Assembly (NCBI GenBank): GCA_020058565.1
Contig: JAGVDT010000041.1
Span: forward strand, 1 to 6,937
Direction: 5' to 3'
Source: Minisyncoccota bacterium
GTDB taxonomy: Bacteria > Patescibacteriota > Minisyncoccia > Phycocordibacterales > UBA2100
DNA: 6,937 nucleotides
In this document: piece by piece, positions 4,698 through 6,937 of the stretch
How positions within the stretch are numbered: the first letter of the stretch is position 1
Layout of the letters: every line of letters starts with the position of its first letter
Program-made: the position numbers and the translations under genes
Notes under the pieces: generated by a model
What the model saw: only the letters and a program-made list of their open reading frames with translations
Database searches by the model: none
What the model was told of the DNA's origin: nothing

Positions 4698-5021
4698 ATG
4701 ATAAATGCAGAAGTGACTAAAAGCGGCACCGAAAGCGTCCTTTCCACGCTCCGCAAATTCTCTCGCAAAGTCCAAGGCACCGGGCTTATCAAAAACGCCC
4801 GCGCTCGCCGCTACCACAGCCGCGGCATGTCCAAAGCAGTCAAGAAAAAGCGCGCACTCAAGCTTATCAAGCGCCGCTCCGACTTCCGCCAGCTCGTCAA
4901 AGAGGGCAAGGCCGAGGAGCGCCAGCCGCGCCGTTTCGCGCGTGAACGAACAGAGCCGCAAACTCCTCGCTCGACCGGGCCTGGATCAGGCCTTGGCGAA
5001 AACACGCCAATCGCCCGCTAG
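4698..5021 (+). CDS. rpsU: 30S ribosomal protein S21 with long C-terminal tail
   Basis: bS21 binds the 30S platform next to the 3' end of 16S rRNA and takes part in initiation. The family core is clear: AEVTKSGTESVLSTLRKFSR (4-23), then KVQGTGLIKNARARRYH (24-40) and the lysine/arginine-rich helix SKAVKKKRALKLIKRR (45-60). Typical bS21 ends near residue 60-70; this one has 107 residues. The extension (about 61-107) is basic, then rich in proline, glycine and threonine, and probably disordered. I chose ATG 4698 because it starts the conserved core and because the in-frame TTG 4665 lies upstream of the -10 box. No Shine-Dalgarno is present. ybeY follows 10 bases after the stop, so the two are very likely cotranscribed, joining a 30S protein to a 16S rRNA maturation factor. 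Confidence 0.88.
   Translation: MINAEVTKSGTESVLSTLRKFSRKVQGTGLIKNARARRYHSRGMSKAVKKKRALKLIKRRSDFRQLVKEGKAEERQPRRFARERTEPQTPRSTGPGSGLGENTPIAR
4978..5010 (+). other. Two back-to-back hairpins at the end of rpsU
   Basis: GGCCTG-GAT-CAGGCC (4978-4992) is followed without a gap by TTGGCG-AAAACA-CGCCAA (4993-5010), both with perfect 6-bp stems. They lie in the last codons of the S21 tail, ending 8 bases before the stop and 21 before the ybeY start. They could slow ribosomes, protect the upstream RNA or set the rpsU:ybeY expression ratio; this is inference from structure and position. Confidence 0.5.
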
Positions 5022-5031
5022 TTAGCCCTAA

Positions 5032-5409
5032 ATGTCTACTGAGATCAAATGCACTATCCGGCACCCCGTGCCGGATTTGCCGTATAAAGAAATCACCAAG
5101 GCAATTTTAGGCCCGAGCTATGAATTATCGTTGGTAATTTGCGGCGACAAGCTCGCGCGGGCTATCAATATCAAACATCGGCAAAAATCTTACAAACCCA
5201 ACGTTCTTTCATTTCCATACAGCAAAACTGAAGGAGAGATTTTTTTGAATGTCCCCTGCGCCGAACGCGAAGCGCATAAGTATGGCGTACGCCTCAAGGC
5301 TCGGATGGCTCTTTTGTTCATTCACGGATGCTTTCATTTGGCCGGACACAAGCACGGCAGCAAGATGGAAGCGCTTGAACAGAAAATGCTGAAGAAATAC
5401 GGACTTTAG
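5032..5409 (+). CDS. ybeY: Endoribonuclease YbeY (16S rRNA maturation)
   Basis: Single-domain zinc-dependent RNase implicated in 16S rRNA 3'-end processing and ribosome quality control. At 125 residues it is shorter than the 150 or so of Escherichia coli. The zinc site HxxxHxxxxxH is present as H98, H102 and H108 in FIHGCFHLAGHKHG (96-109), followed by KMEALEQKML (111-120), the usual MEALE ending. The substrate-groove segment is INIKHRQKSYKPNVLSFPY (45-63), matching the family N-x-x-x-R...TDVLSFP. GEIFLNV (68-74) matches the GDI strand. The usual GYDH reads GHKH, with lysine in place of aspartate. The start is ATG 5032, 10 bases after the rpsU stop, with no Shine-Dalgarno, so translation may depend on coupling to rpsU. 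Cytoplasmic. The identification is firm although the sequence is compact and divergent. Confidence 0.9.
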   Translation: MSTEIKCTIRHPVPDLPYKEITKAILGPSYELSLVICGDKLARAINIKHRQKSYKPNVLSFPYSKTEGEIFLNVPCAEREAHKYGVRLKARMALLFIHGCFHLAGHKHGSKMEALEQKMLKKYGL

Positions 5410-5411
5410 GT

Positions 5412-5527
5412 CAAAATGCAAAAACCAAAGGCCAAAATGTCATCCAAAATGGCAAGAGAGCGGCGCTATTTCATTTTGGACTTTTCTTTGTCATTTTGAG
5501 TTTTGGCTTTTACACTTTGGTTTTTTG
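5412..5527. repeat. Nested imperfect palindrome built from CAAAATG words
   Basis: Three tiers of complementary arms fold the whole spacer after ybeY: CAAAAACCAAAG (5419-5430) with CTTTGGTTTTTTG (5515-5527); GCCAAAA (5431-5437) with TTTTGGC (5501-5507), or CAAAATG (5433-5439) with CATTTTG (5492-5498) as an alternative; and an inner perfect 9-bp stem TCCAAAATG (5443-5451) with CATTTTGGA (5472-5480). CAAAATG occurs three times on the left (5412, 5433, 5445) and its complement twice on the right. The right foot TTTTTTG could terminate rpsU-ybeY transcripts. Its size and symmetry resemble a small non-autonomous repeat, but no target-site duplication is evident. Confidence 0.65.
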
Positions 5528-5543
5528 TCCCCTTTTAAGCCGC

Positions 5544-5571
5544 TTTTCATCGCTGGCCAAGCAGGTACAAT
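5544..5571 (+). promoter_or_regulatory. Probable ftsA promoter
   Basis: TACAAT (5566-5571) lies 16 bases after TTTTCA (5544-5549), a 4-of-6 match to the -35 consensus. Start near 5578 would leave a leader of about 35 bases containing CCGG-TACA-CCGG (5588-5599), which can form a small hairpin, and no Shine-Dalgarno before ATG 5613. The -10 box is the same as that proposed for rpsA. Confidence 0.5.
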
Positions 5572-5612
5572 AGTCGGACGCGTCTAACCGGTACACCGGC
5601 ACGTGTTTCGCT

Positions 5613-6782
5613 ATGCAGAAATTCTACACTGGGATAGACATTGGCACCTACCACGTCAAATGCGTGATCGCTTCGCCTCCGGTGACGCCAGATGCGCCGA
5701 TGCAGGTTTTGGGTACCGGCACGGCAAGCTCACGCGGTCTGCGCCACGGATATATTGTCGACACCAAAGAAGCAGCTGCGAGCATTCGCGAAGCCGTCGC
5801 TCGCGCCTCGCAAGCAGCAAAAGTAAAAGTCACGCATGCGCGCGTAGCGATGGGCGGCATCGGCCTCGATGAAGTGCGCTCGATCGGCGATGTGACCCTG
5901 ACCACTTCCGGTGGCATCGTGACATCGCGCGACATGGAACGTGCGGTGAAAGAATCCGAAAAGCGCGCGGCCGGAAGACTGGTCAATCGCACCGTCATCC
6001 ATGCTATCCCGCTCGAATATCGCGTCGACGGCAACAAAGTGTTCGGAAAACCCGAAGGGCTGCAGGGCACGAAGCTCTCCGTCGACACGCTCCTGATCAC
6101 GATGCTCGCCAAACATCACGATGATATTTTGGATGCCGTGGAAATGGCAAATGTGGAAGCGGAGGGAGTAATGGCTTCACCTATTGCGGCGTCATTTGTC
6201 ACGCTCACTAAAGCGCAAAAGACAGCTGGCGTCGCGCTGGCCAACATCGGCTCTGAAACGCTCACCATAATCGTTTACGACAACGACACGCCGGTATCCG
6301 TAAAAGTCTTCCCCGTGGGAGCCTCGTCCATCACCGAAAAGATCGCTTTGGATTTCCAACTTTCGCTTCCTGAGGCCGAGCAGGCCAAGCGCGGGGCGGT
6401 GCTCGGCGGTGAAATACCTGCGCGAAAAATACAGACCATCGTAAACAACCGCCTCAAAGACATGTTTAGTCTCGTGAATGCGCATCTGAAAACCATCAAC
6501 CGCCAACGGCTTTTGCCGGCAGGTGTCGTCATGACGGGTGGCGGCTCCGGGATCACCAACGCCATAGAGGTCGCCCGAGCCGTTTTAAAATTACCCTCTT
6601 CGGTTTCAAGCGTAGGCGCGCTGGCGCGCAGCGCCACGGTAGACGCCACATGGGCCGTAGCATACGGCCTTTGCCGCTGGGCATATGCCGAAGACATCAC
6701 CGATCCCGGGCATTCTTTTATGGATGTCTTTGCGGGTGGATGGGAGTCGGTAAAAAATCTTTTCCGATCGCTATTGCCATAA
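5613..6782 (+). CDS. ftsA: Cell division protein FtsA
   Basis: Actin-fold protein that tethers FtsZ filaments to the cytoplasmic membrane at the division site. It has 389 residues. Phosphate-1 motif: YTGIDIGTYHVKCVIA at 5-20. The FtsA-specific 1C domain spans roughly 85-165, including HAIPLEYRVDG (130-140). The phosphate-2 region GVALANIGSETLTIIVYDN (206-224) has asparagine (N211) and GSET where DIGGGTT is usual. LSLPEAEQAKRGAVLGG (250-266) matches the helix after the second lobe boundary, and the adenosine motif is GVVMTGGGSGI (304-314). The last 15 residues, GWESVKNLFRSLLP, form a likely amphipathic membrane-targeting helix, as in other FtsA proteins. The start is ATG 5613, directly before the conserved strand. 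ftsZ often follows ftsA; only 155 bases remain here and contain no gene. The altered phosphate-2 motif suggests weak or absent ATP hydrolysis. Confidence 0.93.
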   Translation: MQKFYTGIDIGTYHVKCVIASPPVTPDAPMQVLGTGTASSRGLRHGYIVDTKEAAASIREAVARASQAAKVKVTHARVAMGGIGLDEVRSIGDVTLTTSGGIVTSRDMERAVKESEKRAAGRLVNRTVIHAIPLEYRVDGNKVFGKPEGLQGTKLSVDTLLITMLAKHHDDILDAVEMANVEAEGVMASPIAASFVTLTKAQKTAGVALANIGSETLTIIVYDNDTPVSVKVFPVGASSITEKIALDFQLSLPEAEQAKRGAVLGGEIPARKIQTIVNNRLKDMFSLVNAHLKTINRQRLLPAGVVMTGGGSGITNAIEVARAVLKLPSSVSSVGALARSATVDATWAVAYGLCRWAYAEDITDPGHSFMDVFAGGWESVKNLFRSLLP

Positions 6783-6803
6783 AAAAGGCGCGAGGCGTCA
6801 GGC

Positions 6804-6847
6804 ACTAGCTTATAGCTTTTAATGTAGCTTGATAGCTGGAAGCTAGT
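6804..6847. repeat. Degenerate TAGCTTN repeats within an inverted repeat
   Basis: Units TAGCTTA (6806-6812), TAGCTTT (6813-6819), TAGCTTG (6825-6831) and TAGCTGG (6833-6839) follow ftsA. The outer ends ACTAGCTT (6804-6811) and AAGCTAGT (6840-6847) are exact reverse complements, 8 bp. The unit is the same as in the perfect array before pth. The array may be a hairpin-forming 3' element of ftsA or a decayed copy of a genome-wide repeat. Confidence 0.6.
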
Positions 6848-6891
6848 AGTGAAAGAAGATTGGGAACATCCACGCGCTTGAAAAAACCTGA

Positions 6892-6914
6892 ACGGAAATT
6901 TTTCCGTCATGACG
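6892..6914. other. Overlapping palindromes near the right edge
   Basis: ACGGAA (6892-6897) pairs with TTCCGT (6902-6907) around ATTT, and the overlapping CGTCATGACG (6905-6914) is a perfect 10-base palindrome. They could be an operator or leader structure for a gene beyond the window, possibly ftsZ. On the minus strand the first stem is followed 5 bases later by TTTTTT, a weak terminator-like arrangement. I see no coding region in 6783-6937. Confidence 0.35.
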
Positions 6915-6937
6915 CCACCTCTAGTAGCGTAGGAACA

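Noticed and set aside
6275..6910. 211-codon antisense ORF covering the end of ftsA and the right spacer.
   Set aside because: Mostly the complement of ftsA, serine/threonine/proline-rich shadow composition, no recognisable domain or start site.

Overview
The window looks like chromosomal DNA from a small-genome bacterium of the Candidate Phyla Radiation (Patescibacteria, Parcubacteria-like). That placement is an inference. It rests on a short four-domain S1 protein, an S21 of the type with a long basic tail, a small YbeY, a divergent FtsA, mostly Shine-Dalgarno-free starts, and intergenic spacers carrying short TAGCTTG-type and CAAAATG-type repeats. TGA ends lepB, so the standard bacterial code fits, rather than the UGA-glycine code of Gracilibacteria. 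I saw no phage, transposase, CRISPR, tRNA or rRNA signature.

Layout. Positions 1-292 hold no recognisable long gene. They contain a consensus Shine-Dalgarno followed by a 52-codon ORF, a strong hairpin that can form a pseudoknot with that Shine-Dalgarno, and a promoter and structured leader for rpsA. rpsA (293-1408, +) ends at a perfect hairpin, and a 48-codon ORF starts directly at its foot. pth (1697-2293, -) converges on this. The 300-base divergent spacer between pth and lepB holds a three-copy 7-base tandem repeat next to the pth start, a 10-base inverted repeat and a very good promoter reading toward lepB (2594-3196, +). Next come a 400-residue histidyl-tRNA-synthetase-like protein that has lost its catalytic arginines (3377-4579, +), a compact hairpin, and rpsU (4698-5021, +), whose promoter places transcription start almost at the start codon. 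ybeY (5032-5409, +) follows 10 bases after rpsU. A nested inverted-repeat element and a promoter precede ftsA (5613-6782, +). The last 155 bases hold repeats and palindromes but no gene that I can support.

The recognised genes concern translation and cell growth: S1 and S21 act in initiation, Pth recycles peptidyl-tRNA, YbeY processes rRNA, LepB cleaves signal peptides, and FtsA anchors the division ring. ftsZ may lie just past the right edge, but that cannot be seen here. The two most unusual items are the HisRS-like probable pseudoenzyme and the pseudoknot-capable region upstream of rpsA.
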